Of a stretch of DNA of 64,000 bases, positions 18,185 through 30,439 are shown one piece after another. Source of the stretch: Arthrobacter sp. Bz4 (GTDB taxonomy: Bacteria > Actinomycetota > Actinomycetes > Actinomycetales > Micrococcaceae). The position numbers were made by a program, and so were the translations under genes. Under the pieces are notes generated by a model, which was not told the DNA's origin, did not search any database, and saw nothing but the letters and a program-made list of their open reading frames with translations. The stretch is taken from positions 228,040 to 292,039 of the forward strand of contig NZ_QDAE01000002.1 of NCBI RefSeq assembly GCF_003075455.1, read 5' to 3'. The stretch's first letter is position 1. Every line of letters starts with the position of its first letter.

Positions 18185-18638
18185 CTACACCAGTGGTATT
18201 AACAGGTGTGGATAGAACTGTGGATAACTGGTCGAACAACAGCGATGTTAATGAGGACAACCCCCCAGAGCCTGTGGACCCGCTAACTTTCAAGGATTTT
18301 CCCCACAACCCCCCGCGCCTCCAAGGCTTCTCTATACACAACTTCTCAACAGGCTGTTGCCTGTACCTGCGTAGTGTGAGGCAGTTATCCACAGTTTCAA
18401 CAGGTGTTACTACGACTACGAACCTTAAATCCAAGGGTTCTTCCAAATAACATTTTCCCGCTCACCCACCCACGCTCCGATCCCGGCCAAACAAACCCGG
18501 AGCTCCCGAAAACCGCCCGGCGGCAGTCAGGCTAAGCTTTCTGTGAGTAATGTAGTTCCTTGCCCTCCGGCTGAGTCCTTTCCCCCGTTGGCCAAGCAAT
18601 CTTCCCGAGAATTATGTTGAGAAAGGCGGCACCCTTCA
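18185..18638. other. oriC: dnaA-dnaN intergenic region
   Basis: 454 bases with no gene. Perfect DnaA boxes lie at 18219-18227 (TGTGGATAA) and 18385-18393 (TTATCCACA). Near-boxes lie at 18207-18215 (TGTGGATAG), around 18275 (TGTGGACCC) and near 18332 (CTATACACA). Position between dnaA and dnaN is the standard place of actinobacterial oriC. Short A/T-richer patches near 18440 could assist unwinding, but I cannot define the element. The dnaN promoter also lies here. Confidence 0.85.
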
Positions 18639-19760
18639 GTGAAATTCAGAGTCGAGCGGGATGTTCTAGCTGAGGCCGTAACCTGGACGGCGCGTTCCTT
18701 GTCCCCCCGTCCGCCTGTGCCGGTGCTGTCGGGTCTCTTGATTAAGGCAGCCGGTGGAACACTTAGCCTTGCCAGTTTCGACTACGAAATTTCTGCGCGG
18801 CTCGAGATCCCAGCTGATGTAGCTGAAGAGGGGACCATTCTGGTGTCCGGGCGTCTCTTGGCTGACATCTGCCGTAGCCTTCCTTCGGCCCCTGTCGAGG
18901 TGGAAACTGAAGGCACCAAGGTGACGTTGACTTGCCGCAATAGCCGATTCAACCTGGCAACAATGCCGGAGGGTGAGTATCCCGAACTTCCGACCCCGCC
19001 AGAAGTAAGCGGAGTTGTCGACGGAGACGCTTTCTCACAAGCCGTCTCCCAGGTCATCATCGCTGCAAGCCGGGATGACACACTGCCCATCCTCACGGGT
19101 GTGCGGATGGAAATTGAAGATGACCTGATTACCCTCCTTGCCACAGACCGATACCGGCTCGCGCTGCGCGAAGTGTCCTGGAAACCCAGAACGCCCGGAA
19201 TCTCCACTAGCGCACTGGTAAAGGCCAAAACACTCAACGAAGTAGCGAAAACCCTTGGAAGTGCCGGCGATCTGAGCATTGCCCTTTCAAACGACCGGGA
19301 ATTGATCGGCTTTGAAAGCGGGGGACGCCGAACTACATCGCTCTTGGTCGATGGCGACTACCCCAAGATTCGGGCGTTGTTCCCGGAAAGCACACCCATC
19401 CACGCGACTGTCGAGACCGGTGTGCTGGTCGAGGCAGTTCGCAGGGTCTCGCTGGTTGCCGAACGAAATACCGCTGTCCGCATGGCCTTCAGCGCAGGAC
19501 AGGTGACCCTCGATGCGGGTACGGGCGAAGACGCCCAGGCCTCTGAAGCAATCGAGGCCACCTTGGATGGGGACGACATCACGGTCGCTTTCAACCCGCA
19601 TTATCTCAGCGAGGGCCTGGGCGCCTTCAACAGCAAATTTGTTCGGTTCTCCTTCACCACACCCCCGAAGCCCGTGGTCATCTCCGCACAGGAAGACGCG
19701 ACCGGGGAAGACCGTACGGACTACCGATACCTGCTGATGCCGGTCCGAATGGCCAATTGA
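18639..19760 (+). CDS. dnaN: DNA polymerase III beta subunit (sliding clamp)
   Basis: DnaN forms the ring-shaped processivity clamp for replicative and translesion polymerases. At 373 residues it has the three-domain length of the family. Recognisable segments include the N-terminal L-S-P-R-P-P-V-P-V-L-S-G-L-L and, at the C-terminus, Y-L-L-M-P-V-R. The GTG start at 18639 has a GAAAGG site upstream. In this window its likely clients include DnaE2 and ImuB. Confidence 0.96.
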   Translation: MKFRVERDVLAEAVTWTARSLSPRPPVPVLSGLLIKAAGGTLSLASFDYEISARLEIPADVAEEGTILVSGRLLADICRSLPSAPVEVETEGTKVTLTCRNSRFNLATMPEGEYPELPTPPEVSGVVDGDAFSQAVSQVIIAASRDDTLPILTGVRMEIEDDLITLLATDRYRLALREVSWKPRTPGISTSALVKAKTLNEVAKTLGSAGDLSIALSNDRELIGFESGGRRTTSLLVDGDYPKIRALFPESTPIHATVETGVLVEAVRRVSLVAERNTAVRMAFSAGQVTLDAGTGEDAQASEAIEATLDGDDITVAFNPHYLSEGLGAFNSKFVRFSFTTPPKPVVISAQEDATGEDRTDYRYLLMPVRMAN

Positions 19761-19827
19761 TAAGTTCACCAGCGACACAGAAACGTCGGGTAGGTCCCAG
19801 TCCCCGTCCTCAGGAAGCGAAGCGGAA

Positions 19828-20721
19828 ATGCACATTGGCCTCATCGGACTCGGCAAAATGGGTTTCAACATGCGGGAAAGGCTTCGCCGAAAAGGGCTGA
19901 CCGTTACCGGATTCGATAGAAACCCAGATCTTTCAGACGTCGGTTCTCTCGACGGTCTGGTATCTGCGGTCCAGACACCGCGCGTGATCTGGGTGATGGT
20001 CCCCGCTGGAGAGATCACCAAATCTGTGATCCGCGATCTCGCCGAGCTGCTGGAACCTGGGGACCTGGTGATTGATGGCGGCAACTCACGCTTCACCGAT
20101 GACCAAGAGAACGCGGCGTTGCTTGCGAAAAAGAATATTGCTTTCGTCGACTGTGGTGTTTCCGGTGGCGTTTGGGGCCTCGAAAATGGCTATGGGCTGA
20201 TGGTGGGCGGAGCCGACGCCGATGTGCAGCGGGCTCTCCCTGTCTTCGACGCCTTACGTCCGGATGGCCTCCGGGAAGAAAGCTTTGTGCACGTCGGTGA
20301 CGTAGGCGCTGGGCACTACGCAAAAATGGTTCACAACGGGATCGAATACGGCCTGATGCAGTCTTATGCGGAGGGTTATGAACTGTTGGCAGCGAAAGAC
20401 ATCATCAAGGATGTTCATGGCACCTTCCAGGCCTGGCAACATGGAACGGTCGTCCGATCGTGGTTGCTTGACCTGCTGGTCAAGGCGCTCGACGAGGATC
20501 CGGAGCTGAGTAAGATCGCCGGTTATGTTGAGGACTCCGGCGAAGGACGATGGACTGTAGAGGAAGCTATCGCCAGCGAAATTCCGGTTCCCGCCATCAC
20601 TGCGGCGCTGTTTGCACGATTTTCCTCCCGCCAGGATGATGCCCCCGCGATGAAGATGGTGGCTGCACTCCGAAACCAATTTGGTGGACATGCAGTACGC
20701 ACCCCTAAGGAATCCGCGTGA
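19828..20721 (+). CDS. gnd: 6-phosphogluconate dehydrogenase, decarboxylating (short form)
   Basis: This enzyme converts 6-phosphogluconate to ribulose 5-phosphate and CO2 in the pentose phosphate pathway. The N-terminal Rossmann motif is G-L-I-G-L-G-K-M-G. The catalytic segment D-C-G-V-S-G-G-V-W-G lies near residue 110 and K-M-V-H-N-G-I-E-Y near residue 170. The 297-residue length fits the short, YqeC/GntZ-like class, often NAD-dependent. Its place between dnaN and recF is usual in actinobacteria. Confidence 0.93.
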   Translation: MHIGLIGLGKMGFNMRERLRRKGLTVTGFDRNPDLSDVGSLDGLVSAVQTPRVIWVMVPAGEITKSVIRDLAELLEPGDLVIDGGNSRFTDDQENAALLAKKNIAFVDCGVSGGVWGLENGYGLMVGGADADVQRALPVFDALRPDGLREESFVHVGDVGAGHYAKMVHNGIEYGLMQSYAEGYELLAAKDIIKDVHGTFQAWQHGTVVRSWLLDLLVKALDEDPELSKIAGYVEDSGEGRWTVEEAIASEIPVPAITAALFARFSSRQDDAPAMKMVAALRNQFGGHAVRTPKESA

Positions 20722-20731
20722 GTGGGTCATC

Positions 20732-21907
20732 ATGTACGTTCAGCATCTGTCCCTGACGGACTTCCGCACCTACAGCCAGGTTGAAGTGCCGCTGGAAGCG
20801 GGAGTAACAGTCTTTGTAGGTCCCAACGGCGTAGGCAAGACAAATATCGTCGAGGCCATCGGCTATCTCGCTTCTCTTTCCTCGCACCGGGTGAGCTCAG
20901 ACAAACCCCTGATCGCGTTCAACGCGGAGCGTGCTCTGGTCAGGGGAAGACTGGTTCGCGGAACCCAAACCACCAGCGTCGAGGTTGAGATCAACGCTGA
21001 TCGGAGTAACCGCGCACGGATAAATCGTGCGAACCCGGTCAGGGCGAGCGACGCGGCTGGCATCCTCCGTACTGTACTTTTTGCGCCAGAAGACCTTGCA
21101 CTGGTGAAAGGTGATCCTTCCAACCGGCGGCGATTTCTGGATGATCTGATGGTGACTCTGCTCCCACACCGGGCGGGAATTAGCGCCGACTATGAGCGGG
21201 TGCTCAAACAGCGGAATGCATTGCTGAAATCGGCACGGGCCAGCGGAAAGTTCACTGCCTCCCATGAAGCGACGCTCGATGTATGGGATCAGCACCTCGC
21301 GGAAGCTGGCGCCAGGTTATTGCATGCCCGACTCGTCGTGCTGAGTCAGCTAAAGCCGCATCTGGAGCGGGCATATCACCAGCTCACCGACGGATCCAAG
21401 GTTGCGGTAGCGACGTACCGGTCGTCCCTGTCGGGAGCCGACGACGACGGCGGGGGTGCCAGCGAAGATGACACCTTGAGTTCATTAAGTGTGGAAGAAC
21501 TGACTGAGAAATTTATCGCAGTGCTTCTGGTCCACCGGAAGAAGGAGCTTGACCGCGGGATATCGCTCGTTGGACCCCATCGGGATGATGTCGACCTCGT
21601 GCTCGGTGGGACCGTTGCCAAGGGGTATGCCTCACATGGTGAAACCTGGTCGCTGGCTCTCGCCCTCAGACTGGGGTCGTATTATCTCTTGATTGAGGAT
21701 GACCACACCCCCGGAGCAACCCCCGTACTCATTCTCGACGATGTGTTCGCTGAGTTGGACGCCAGTAGGCGGAAGAAACTTGCGGCAATCGTCGGTGGAG
21801 CTGAACAGGTCCTGGTTACTGCTGCTGTCAGCGATGATATTCCCGAATCCCTAGTTGGACACCAGTTCCAGGTGGTGCCGGGAGGCCTGGTCAGTAGTGG
21901 AACCTAG
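20732..21907 (+). CDS. recF: DNA replication and repair protein RecF
   Basis: RecF is an ABC-type ATPase that promotes RecA loading at gaps. The 391-residue protein has Walker A G-P-N-G-V-G-K-T at residues 30-37, a signature-like region around L-V-G-P-H-R-D-D-V, and Walker B L-I-L-D-D-V-F-A-E-L-D near the C-terminus. ATG 20732 gives M-Y-V-Q-H-L-S-L-T-D-F-R-T-Y, the typical start; the longer frame from 20681 overlaps gnd. It lies 10 bases after the gnd stop. Confidence 0.95.
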   Translation: MYVQHLSLTDFRTYSQVEVPLEAGVTVFVGPNGVGKTNIVEAIGYLASLSSHRVSSDKPLIAFNAERALVRGRLVRGTQTTSVEVEINADRSNRARINRANPVRASDAAGILRTVLFAPEDLALVKGDPSNRRRFLDDLMVTLLPHRAGISADYERVLKQRNALLKSARASGKFTASHEATLDVWDQHLAEAGARLLHARLVVLSQLKPHLERAYHQLTDGSKVAVATYRSSLSGADDDGGGASEDDTLSSLSVEELTEKFIAVLLVHRKKELDRGISLVGPHRDDVDLVLGGTVAKGYASHGETWSLALALRLGSYYLLIEDDHTPGATPVLILDDVFAELDASRRKKLAAIVGGAEQVLVTAAVSDDIPESLVGHQFQVVPGGLVSSGT

Positions 21908-21929
21908 GAACCCTCGTCCGGAGGGAACC

Positions 21930-22469
21930 GTGCCGGAAGACTCGCCCGAAGACGATCAGGCTGGGGGCGGGGAACCCTATCTGGATGCTCCGCAATCATT
22001 GTTGAACAGAGTCCGCGATGCCTCACGAAGCCGCGGAAACACCCGGTTACCCGCCGGACGGCGTGGTGTGGCAAGCCCCAAACGGCGGGCGCCAGGGTCC
22101 ATCACCTATACGGGCCGTGATCCCGAGGGGTTGGGAAATGTCTTTAGTCGGCTGCTTAGTGAACGCGGGTGGAAATCCCCAGTGGCGGTGGGCTCGGTGC
22201 TTGCCCGGTGGGATGAACTCGTCGGACCGGAGATTGCATTGCACTGCAGGCCCGAAAGTTTTGACGGGAGTACCGTGCTCGTTCGCTGTGACTCTACTGC
22301 CTGGGCTACACAGCTCAGATTGATCAGCCCGATGCTAATTCAAAGGTTTGATGCCGAGATGGGCAGCGGCGTCGTCACCCGCATCTCGGTACTCGGGCCG
22401 GCTTCCCCCAACTGGAGGAAAGGTGGCCGGTCCGTCAAGGGAAGAGGGCCACGCGACACCTATGGATAA
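21930..22469 (+). CDS. DciA-family (DUF721) protein
   Basis: The C-terminal half is a DUF721/DciA domain: W-D-E-L-V-G-P-E-I-A-L-H-C-R-P near residue 90, followed by L-V-R-C-D-S-T-A-W-A-T-Q-L. DciA proteins interact with the replicative helicase DnaB and replace DnaC in most bacteria; this gene is the candidate loader or operator here. The N-terminal ~65 residues are charged and probably disordered. GTG 21930 has a near-ideal GGAGGG site four bases upstream, which I prefer over a GTG at 21897 that would overlap recF. Confidence 0.85.
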   Translation: MPEDSPEDDQAGGGEPYLDAPQSLLNRVRDASRSRGNTRLPAGRRGVASPKRRAPGSITYTGRDPEGLGNVFSRLLSERGWKSPVAVGSVLARWDELVGPEIALHCRPESFDGSTVLVRCDSTAWATQLRLISPMLIQRFDAEMGSGVVTRISVLGPASPNWRKGGRSVKGRGPRDTYG

Positions 22470-24832
<2,363 letters not shown>

Positions 24833-24902
24833 GGAGTTTCGGCGATCGACGGTAATCGCCATCTCCAACGCCTTGGCACTTAGAACTGAACGGAACTGAC
24901 GT

Positions 24903-27524
24903 ATGAGCGACGAAGAAACACCCGATCTCCCCCTCGAAGGACGGGTCCTCTCCGATCGAATAGAGCAAGTCGACCTGCAGACGGAAATGCAGCGGTCGTA
25001 CCTGGATTATGCGATGGCAGTGATTGTTGGGCGGGCGCTTCCCGACGTCCGTGACGGGCTGAAGCCCGTCCACCGGCGGGTTCTCTACGCGATGTTCGAC
25101 GGCGGCTACCGACCGGACCGATCCTTCAACAAGTGTGCGCGCGTGGTGGGCGAGGTCATGGGGCAGTACCACCCGCATGGTGATACGGCCATCTACGATG
25201 CGTTGGTCCGGCTCATCCAGGACTGGACCATGCGGTACCCGCTCGCCCTGGGTCAGGGAAACTTTGGTTCGCCGGGTAATGATGGTGCTGCTGCGCCTCG
25301 TTACACCGAAACCAAGATGGCACCGCTCGCCATGGAAATGGTCCGGGATATTGACGAGGAGACCGTCGATTTCCAGGACAACTATGACGGCAAGAACCAG
25401 GAACCGACCATCCTTCCGGCACGGTTCCCCAACCTGCTGGTCAACGGATCGTCGGGTATCGCCGTCGGCATGGCAACCAACATCCCACCGCATAACCTTC
25501 GCGAAGTCGCCTCAGGCGTCCAGTGGTACCTCGAAAACCCAGAGGCAACCAAGGAAGAACTCCTTGAAGAACTTCTGCTGCGAATAAAAGGACCGGATTT
25601 CCCCACCGGAGCGCAAATCCTGGGCCATAAGGGCATCGAGGATGCCTACCGCACGGGCCGTGGGTCGATCACCATGCGGGCTGTCGTCAACGTCGAGGAA
25701 ATTCAGGGTCGCACCTGTTTGGTTGTCACCGAATTGCCCTACCAGGCAAACCCCGACAATCTGGCGATCAAGATTGCCGACCTGGTCAAGGACGGGAAGG
25801 TCAACGGTATCGCCGACCTTCGTGACGAGACATCGGGCCGCACCGGCCAGCGGTTGGTGGTTGTGCTCAAGCGGGACGCCGTCGCGAAGGTGGTCCTGAA
25901 TAACCTGTACAAACACACCCAGCTGCAGGACAACTTCAGCGCGAACATGCTGGCTATTGTCGACGATGTGCCACGCACGCTGAGCCTGGATGCCTTCATT
26001 CGTCACTGGGTGACCCACCAGCTTGAGGTTATTGTCCGGCGCACCCAGTACCGGTTGCGGAAGGCCGAAGAGGCGGCCCATATTCTGCGGGGTCTGCTGA
26101 AGGCTCTCGACGCACTTGATGAGGTAATCGCCCTGATCCGACGATCCTCGACGGTCGAAGATGCCCGCAACGGGCTCATGGGCTTGCTCGAGATCGATGA
26201 AATCCAGGCTCAGGCAATTCTGGATATGCAACTGCGTCGCCTGGCGGCCCTGGAACGTCAGAAGATCCAGGACCAGCATGCCAAACTCGAAGCCGAGATA
26301 ACCGAGTACCAGAAGATTCTCGCGTCGAAGCAACTGCAACGGGATATTGTCTCCACTGAGCTCCGCGAAATAGTCGACAAGCATGGCGATGACCGGCGCA
26401 CTGAGATCCTCATGGGTTTCGACTCGGATATGAGCATGGAAGATCTGATCCCTGAAGAGGAGATGGTCGTCACCATCACCCGCGGCGGCTATGTGAAGCG
26501 GACCCGTAGTGACAACTACCGCCAGCAAGCCCGCGGCGGGAAGGGCATCAAGGGAGCACAACTACGCGGCGACGACGTAGTCGAGCACTTCTTCGTCACT
26601 ACCACCCACCACTGGCTACTTTTCTTCACCAACCTGGGACGGGTGTATCGGGCGAAGGCTTACGAGTTGGTTGAGGCTGGGCGCGACGCGAAGGGTCAGC
26701 ATGTCGCGAATCTGCTGGCGTTCCAACCCGACGAATCGATTGCACAGGTGCTCGATCTCCGGGATTACCAGCAGTCCCCTTATCTGGTGTTGGCAACCAA
26801 GCGCGGACTCGCGAAGAAGACCAGACTTGAGGATTACGACACCAACCGGACGGCCGGAGTGATCGCGATCAACCTGCGCGACGGCGACGAACTGGTCTCC
26901 GCGCAGCTGGTCTCCGAGAGCGACGATATGATGCTCGTTTCCAGGAAGGGTCAGTCCCTCCGGTTTACCGCGACGAACGACGCTTTGCGGCCCATGGGTC
27001 GGGCAACTTCGGGTGTCACCGGAATGAAGTTCCGCGAAGAAGATGAACTACTGGCCGCCAACGTGGTCACTGACGAATCCTTCGTTTTCATTGTGACCGA
27101 GGGTGGGTTCGCGAAGCGCACCAAGGTTGAGGAGTATCGGGTACAGGGTCGTGGCGGCCTGGGGATCAAGGTTGCCAAGCTCGCGGAGGAACGCGGAGAC
27201 CTTGTGGGTGCCCTGATTGTCCAGGAAGAAGACGAAGTCCTGGTCGTGATGGGTGGTGGCAAGGTGGTGCGCTCAGCGGTGACTGGGGTGCCAGCCAAGG
27301 GCCGGGACACGATGGGTGTCATCTTCGCAAAGCCTGACAAAAAGGATCGAATCATAGCCGTCGCCCGCAACAGTGAACGGGGACTCACGGTCGACGACGG
27401 GGGTGTTGACGTGACGGGGGAGAGCATCGAATCCGCAGGGGCAACAACCGATGAAGTACCGTTGACCTCACAAGAGACGGCTGAGCTGGAAGCACAGTCA
27501 CCAGATAATGGAGGTACCGAGTGA
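24903..27524 (+). CDS. gyrA: DNA gyrase subunit A
   Basis: GyrA is the breakage-reunion subunit. Catalytic Tyr134 lies in A-A-P-R-Y-T-E-T. The quinolone-determining region reads [10 protein letters not shown] around residue 95, with Thr at the position equivalent to E. coli Ser83 and Asp at the equivalent of Asp87. The C-terminal beta-pinwheel carries the GyrA box (Q-x-R-G-G-K-G) as Q-A-R-G-G-K-G near residue 543. The full length is 873 residues. The last four bases overlap the next gene. Confidence 0.96.
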   Translation: MSDEETPDLPLEGRVLSDRIEQVDLQTEMQRSYLDYAMAVIVGRALPDVRDGLKPVHRRVLYAMFDGGYRPDRSFNKCARVVGEVMGQYHPHGDTAIYDALVRLIQDWTMRYPLALGQGNFGSPGNDGAAAPRYTETKMAPLAMEMVRDIDEETVDFQDNYDGKNQEPTILPARFPNLLVNGSSGIAVGMATNIPPHNLREVASGVQWYLENPEATKEELLEELLLRIKGPDFPTGAQILGHKGIEDAYRTGRGSITMRAVVNVEEIQGRTCLVVTELPYQANPDNLAIKIADLVKDGKVNGIADLRDETSGRTGQRLVVVLKRDAVAKVVLNNLYKHTQLQDNFSANMLAIVDDVPRTLSLDAFIRHWVTHQLEVIVRRTQYRLRKAEEAAHILRGLLKALDALDEVIALIRRSSTVEDARNGLMGLLEIDEIQAQAILDMQLRRLAALERQKIQDQHAKLEAEITEYQKILASKQLQRDIVSTELREIVDKHGDDRRTEILMGFDSDMSMEDLIPEEEMVVTITRGGYVKRTRSDNYRQQARGGKGIKGAQLRGDDVVEHFFVTTTHHWLLFFTNLGRVYRAKAYELVEAGRDAKGQHVANLLAFQPDESIAQVLDLRDYQQSPYLVLATKRGLAKKTRLEDYDTNRTAGVIAINLRDGDELVSAQLVSESDDMMLVSRKGQSLRFTATNDALRPMGRATSGVTGMKFREEDELLAANVVTDESFVFIVTEGGFAKRTKVEEYRVQGRGGLGIKVAKLAEERGDLVGALIVQEEDEVLVVMGGGKVVRSAVTGVPAKGRDTMGVIFAKPDKKDRIIAVARNSERGLTVDDGGVDVTGESIESAGATTDEVPLTSQETAELEAQSPDNGGTE

Positions 27525-28057
27525 GTTCGCCTAACTCAAACCCACGGGCAGCCGGAGGATCGGTCAAACAGACCGGCACCGGGCCCCGCGTGAATGCTCC
27601 CGCACGGCCACCCCAGCGTCCAGCGGGTGCCACTTCAGGATCCAAACCGGCTGGCGCCCGGCCAGGTCTGGTGAAACCAGCGCCCAAGGCCAAGGCCCGC
27701 AAGGCGAGACTCCTGGTCAGTAAGGTTGACCCTTGGTCTGTGCTGAAGATGTCATTCCTCCTGTCCGTAGCCCTGGGTATTGTCACGGTTGTCGCGGCCA
27801 TTGTCATTTGGACGGTTTTGGATCTCACCGGAATTTTCGATGGCGTGAATGATCTGCTTCGCGAAATAGCCGGCACCGAAAGTGGCGGTTTTGACCTTCG
27901 CCAGTTCGCCTCCCTGGGCCAAGTGGTCTCTTTCGCAACAATCATCGCGGTGGTGAACGTGGTGCTTTTGACCGCTCTGGCGATGCTTTCGGCGGTCCTT
28001 TACAACATTTCATCAACCCTGGTTGGCGGAATTGGTGTTACCCTCACCGACGATTAA
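27521..28057 (+). CDS. DUF3566 domain-containing membrane protein
   Basis: The N-terminal ~60 residues are Pro/Ala/Gly-rich and basic, and likely disordered. The rest holds two membrane helices (~80-105 and ~140-165) and the DUF3566 core, which begins [15 protein letters not shown] gyrA-DUF3566 pair is typical of actinobacteria (compare Rv0007). The function is unknown. The GTG start overlaps the gyrA stop, so the two are translationally coupled. Confidence 0.88.
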   Translation: MSSPNSNPRAAGGSVKQTGTGPRVNAPARPPQRPAGATSGSKPAGARPGLVKPAPKAKARKARLLVSKVDPWSVLKMSFLLSVALGIVTVVAAIVIWTVLDLTGIFDGVNDLLREIAGTESGGFDLRQFASLGQVVSFATIIAVVNVVLLTALAMLSAVLYNISSTLVGGIGVTLTDD

Positions 28058-28143
28058 CCCTGCCGGGGGACGCCTGTTTCCGGACGATTTGATGATTGCC
28101 GAGATACTCCTGTAAAGTCGTATTTCGGCCCGAACAGGCTTCG

Positions 28144-28217
28144 GGGCGTATAGCTCAGGCGGTTAGAGCGCTTCGCTGATAACGAAGAGGTCCCAGGTTC
28201 AAGTCCTGGTACGCCCA
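28144..28217 (+). tRNA. tRNA-Ile (GAT)
   Basis: The acceptor arms GGGCGTA and TACGCCC pair fully and the discriminator is A. The D arm, T arm (GGTTCAAGTCC) and the anticodon stem CTTCG/CGAAG with loop CTGATAA give anticodon GAT. The 3' CCA is not encoded. Position after gyrA is conserved in actinobacteria. Confidence 0.97.
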
Positions 28218-28258
28218 CGGACCTATCACCCGCAGGTAACTGCGATAGGAGAAGCACT

Positions 28259-28375
28259 GTGAAGAAGTTGTTGGTAATTGCAGCAGCTGTAGCAAGTGCG
28301 TTCGCCTATAAAAGGTGGCAGGAATCCGAAAGGGACAGAGCGGTATGGAGTAAGGCAACCGACACGGTTGACTAG
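28259..28375 (+). CDS. DLW-39 family small protein
   Basis: A 38-residue protein between two tRNA genes. It begins with GTG after an AGGAGA site. It reads M-K-K-L-L-V-I-A-A-A-V-A-S-A-F-A-Y, a likely single membrane-spanning N-terminus, then a charged stretch (K-R-W-Q-E-S-E-R-D-R) and A-V-W-S-K-A-T-D at the end. This matches the tiny DLW-39 family of actinobacteria (named for length and a D-L-W motif; here it is A-V-W). The function is unknown. Confidence 0.8.
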   Translation: MKKLLVIAAAVASAFAYKRWQESERDRAVWSKATDTVD

Positions 28376-28411
28376 GCTATACTGGTGAGGTTGCCGTCAA
28401 GGCAACCGATC

Positions 28412-28484
28412 GGGGGCATGGCGCAATTGGTAGCGCACCTGCTTTGCAAGCAGGGGGTTCGGGGTTCGAGTCCCCGTGCCTCCA
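28412..28484 (+). tRNA. tRNA-Ala (TGC)
   Basis: Acceptor GGGGGCA pairs with TGCCTCC and contains the G3-U70 wobble that marks tRNA-Ala. The anticodon stem CCTGC/GCAGG with loop TTTGCAA gives anticodon TGC. The T arm is GGTTCGAGTCC. CCA is not encoded. Confidence 0.97.
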
Positions 28485-28491
28485 CCGAGGG

Positions 28492-28528
28492 AAAGGGTTC
28501 CGGCCAGTGGCCGGAACCCTTTCTTTTT
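28492..28528 (+). terminator. Rho-independent terminator after tRNA-Ala
   Basis: A perfect stem (28492-28505 with 28509-28522) with loop AGT is followed by a T-rich tract. It ends the tRNA transcript before the EamA gene. Confidence 0.9.
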
Positions 28529-28562
28529 AACTGAACTGCACCGGGTGGATTAGTGTTACTGG

Positions 28563-29474
28563 GTGATTATCTTCCTCTCCATTCTGGGTGTGTTGGGCGT
28601 TGCGGCGTCCGGACCTATTATGGCGGCGACGGTGGCCCCGGCACTGGCGATAGCCTTCTGGCGCAACGCGATCGGTGCGCTGGTGATGGGCGGACCCGCG
28701 GCACTTTCCAAGCGGCATGAGTTCAAGGCCCTGCGACGATCCGACTTCGTGCGGCTCGCGATCGCCGCCACCGCTTTGGCCCTCCACTTTGCCTGCTTTA
28801 TTACCGCGTTGAAACTGACCTCCGTAGCGGCTGCCACCGCGCTGGTCTGCCTTCAAGTGGCCTGGATCGCGCTCTTTAACGCGATCCAGGGTTCGAAGCC
28901 GGCTACCAAGGTGGTTGTGGGTCTGAGTGTGGCGCTGCTCGGCGTCGTCGTCATCACTGGTTTTGATCTGACCCTCTCCCAGGATGCGATCATCGGTGAC
29001 CTTTTGGCCCTGGCTGGCGGGGCCCTGGCTGGTATTTATCAGATGGCCGGGGCGAGCGCCCGGAAGACCATGTCCACGGGCACCTACACCACCCTGTGTT
29101 ACGGAGGGTGCGCACTCATCCTGCTCGTTATGTGCCTGATCTTCAGGCAGCCACTAGTGGGATTCTCACCGGCAGCATGGGTGGGGATCCTCGCCGTCAC
29201 GCTGGTCGCCCAACTGATGGGTCACACGGTATTCAATCATTTGCTGGCGGTAATGAGCCCGCTGGTGGTTTCGATGATCATCCTGCTTGAAATCCCTGGG
29301 GCAGCCTTGCTTGCGGCAATCTTTCTGGGGGAGCAACTGCCGGCCGGTACCTATGGCGGGTTACTGCTGATCCTGGTGGGCCTGGCTATCGTAGTCCGCG
29401 GGCAAATGAATCCGCGGCAGAGAACTACATTGGAAACCGCGGCCTCTCCACCGCCCGCGCTGGGTGGCACCTAG
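28563..29474 (+). CDS. EamA/DMT-family transporter
   Basis: This 303-residue integral membrane protein has about ten hydrophobic segments arranged as two EamA repeats. It includes the early F-W-R-N-A-I-G-A-L segment and, in the second repeat, G-A-A-L-L-A-A-I-F-L-G-E-Q-L, both typical of drug/metabolite exporters. The substrate cannot be assigned. The GTG at 28563 is the longest start, and its ribosome-binding site is poor. It converges with the glycosyltransferase gene and overlaps it by four bases at the stops. Confidence 0.85.
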   Translation: MIIFLSILGVLGVAASGPIMAATVAPALAIAFWRNAIGALVMGGPAALSKRHEFKALRRSDFVRLAIAATALALHFACFITALKLTSVAAATALVCLQVAWIALFNAIQGSKPATKVVVGLSVALLGVVVITGFDLTLSQDAIIGDLLALAGGALAGIYQMAGASARKTMSTGTYTTLCYGGCALILLVMCLIFRQPLVGFSPAAWVGILAVTLVAQLMGHTVFNHLLAVMSPLVVSMIILLEIPGAALLAAIFLGEQLPAGTYGGLLLILVGLAIVVRGQMNPRQRTTLETAASPPPALGGT

Positions 29475-30349
29475 CCCCTCTGCGGGCCCTCACCAGCGGC
29501 CTGGGGAGCTCCACCCCGGTGGAGGCTGGGGCCGCGCACAGAGTGAACAGCACGGATCATTTTCGCTGGATAGTAGATAGACATGAAAATCAGCGGGGGT
29601 ACCTTGAGGATTCGTTTGTTGATGCGGTGAGCCTTGTACGTGCGATCGAATCGGGTCACGTAGTAGCGGTAATCCTTCGGCGAATCCTCAAGTCGACGCG
29701 CCGACATGCCGCTGACCATGGTCGGCAGGTAGCGAATTACCAGATCGTGTTCGGCCAGGTGGAGCGAAAGGTCGATATCCTCGTGCATTTCGTCCGCCTC
29801 GTCCCGGCAGGTGGACTCACGAATCTGTTCCCAGGCTGTCCGGCGGATAGCCATGTTGGAGCCGAAGAGGAAGTGGTATTGATTACGGGCCAACTTGAGG
29901 ATTAGTTGGCGGATCTTGTCATCGGCAAGCAAACCCCAGCGCCGCATCGGCATGTCGTAATAGACCACTGGGCCAGTCGCGGCGGCAACATCGGACTCAG
30001 CGAAGCCCGCAAGGACCTTCTCCACCCAGTCGGGCTCCAGCACGGAGTCAGCGTCAATTCGCCCGATGATGTTGCCTGACGCGCTATCAAATCCGAAATT
30101 GCGGGTTGGTATCAACCCCTGTTCGGCTGAATGCTGAAGAAGCTTGATCGGGCTTTCGGGATACTCCAACTGCATCTGCCGCACAATTCGACAGGTGCCA
30201 TCGGTGGAGCGGTTGTCGATCACTAGGATTTCGTCGGCTGGTACCGATTGGTAGATGGCCGCGATCAAACACTGCCTGATGACACTTTCCTCGTTATACG
30301 CCGGAATGACGATAGAGACGGCGTTCTGGAGAGGGTGCACGGCCGTCAA
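29471..30349 (-). CDS. Family 2 glycosyltransferase
   Basis: This is an inverting GT-A glycosyltransferase of 292 residues. It begins V-S-I-V-I-P-A-Y-N-E-E and has D-N-R-S-T-D-G-T in the nucleotide-binding region. The D-A-D metal-binding motif lies in G-R-I-D-A-D-S-V, and an acidic E-D-I-D-L motif falls in the later acceptor-site region. The C-terminal ~30 residues include a weak hydrophobic stretch, so it may be membrane associated. The acceptor and sugar are unknown; no other glycan genes adjoin it. Confidence 0.85.
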   Translation of the reverse strand: MTAVHPLQNAVSIVIPAYNEESVIRQCLIAAIYQSVPADEILVIDNRSTDGTCRIVRQMQLEYPESPIKLLQHSAEQGLIPTRNFGFDSASGNIIGRIDADSVLEPDWVEKVLAGFAESDVAAATGPVVYYDMPMRRWGLLADDKIRQLILKLARNQYHFLFGSNMAIRRTAWEQIRESTCRDEADEMHEDIDLSLHLAEHDLVIRYLPTMVSGMSARRLEDSPKDYRYYVTRFDRTYKAHRINKRILKVPPLIFMSIYYPAKMIRAVHSVRGPSLHRGGAPQAAGEGPQRG

Positions 30350-30383
30350 TCTACCACCGTGGGTCCCGGTTACGGCATGAATG

Positions 30384-30420
30384 AAAAAAAGAAAGGCGGC
30401 TCCGAAGAACCGCCTTTCCT
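30384..30420 (-). terminator. Terminator of the 11-residue-repeat gene
   Basis: The stem GAAAGGCGG/CCGCCTTTC (30391-30399 with 30410-30418) is followed on the minus strand by a T-rich run. It lies just after the stop at 30440 and separates that gene from the glycosyltransferase gene. Confidence 0.8.
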
Positions 30421-30439
30421 TTCAAGCTAGGCCAAATGA

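Noticed and set aside
18159..18446. 95-codon minus-strand frame across oriC
   Set aside because: Lies on DnaA boxes and overlaps the end of dnaA; no conserved protein features.
24903..27524. Thr95 in the GyrA quinolone region as a resistance mutation
   Set aside because: Thr at this position is natural in many bacteria; resistance cannot be inferred without comparison to susceptible relatives.
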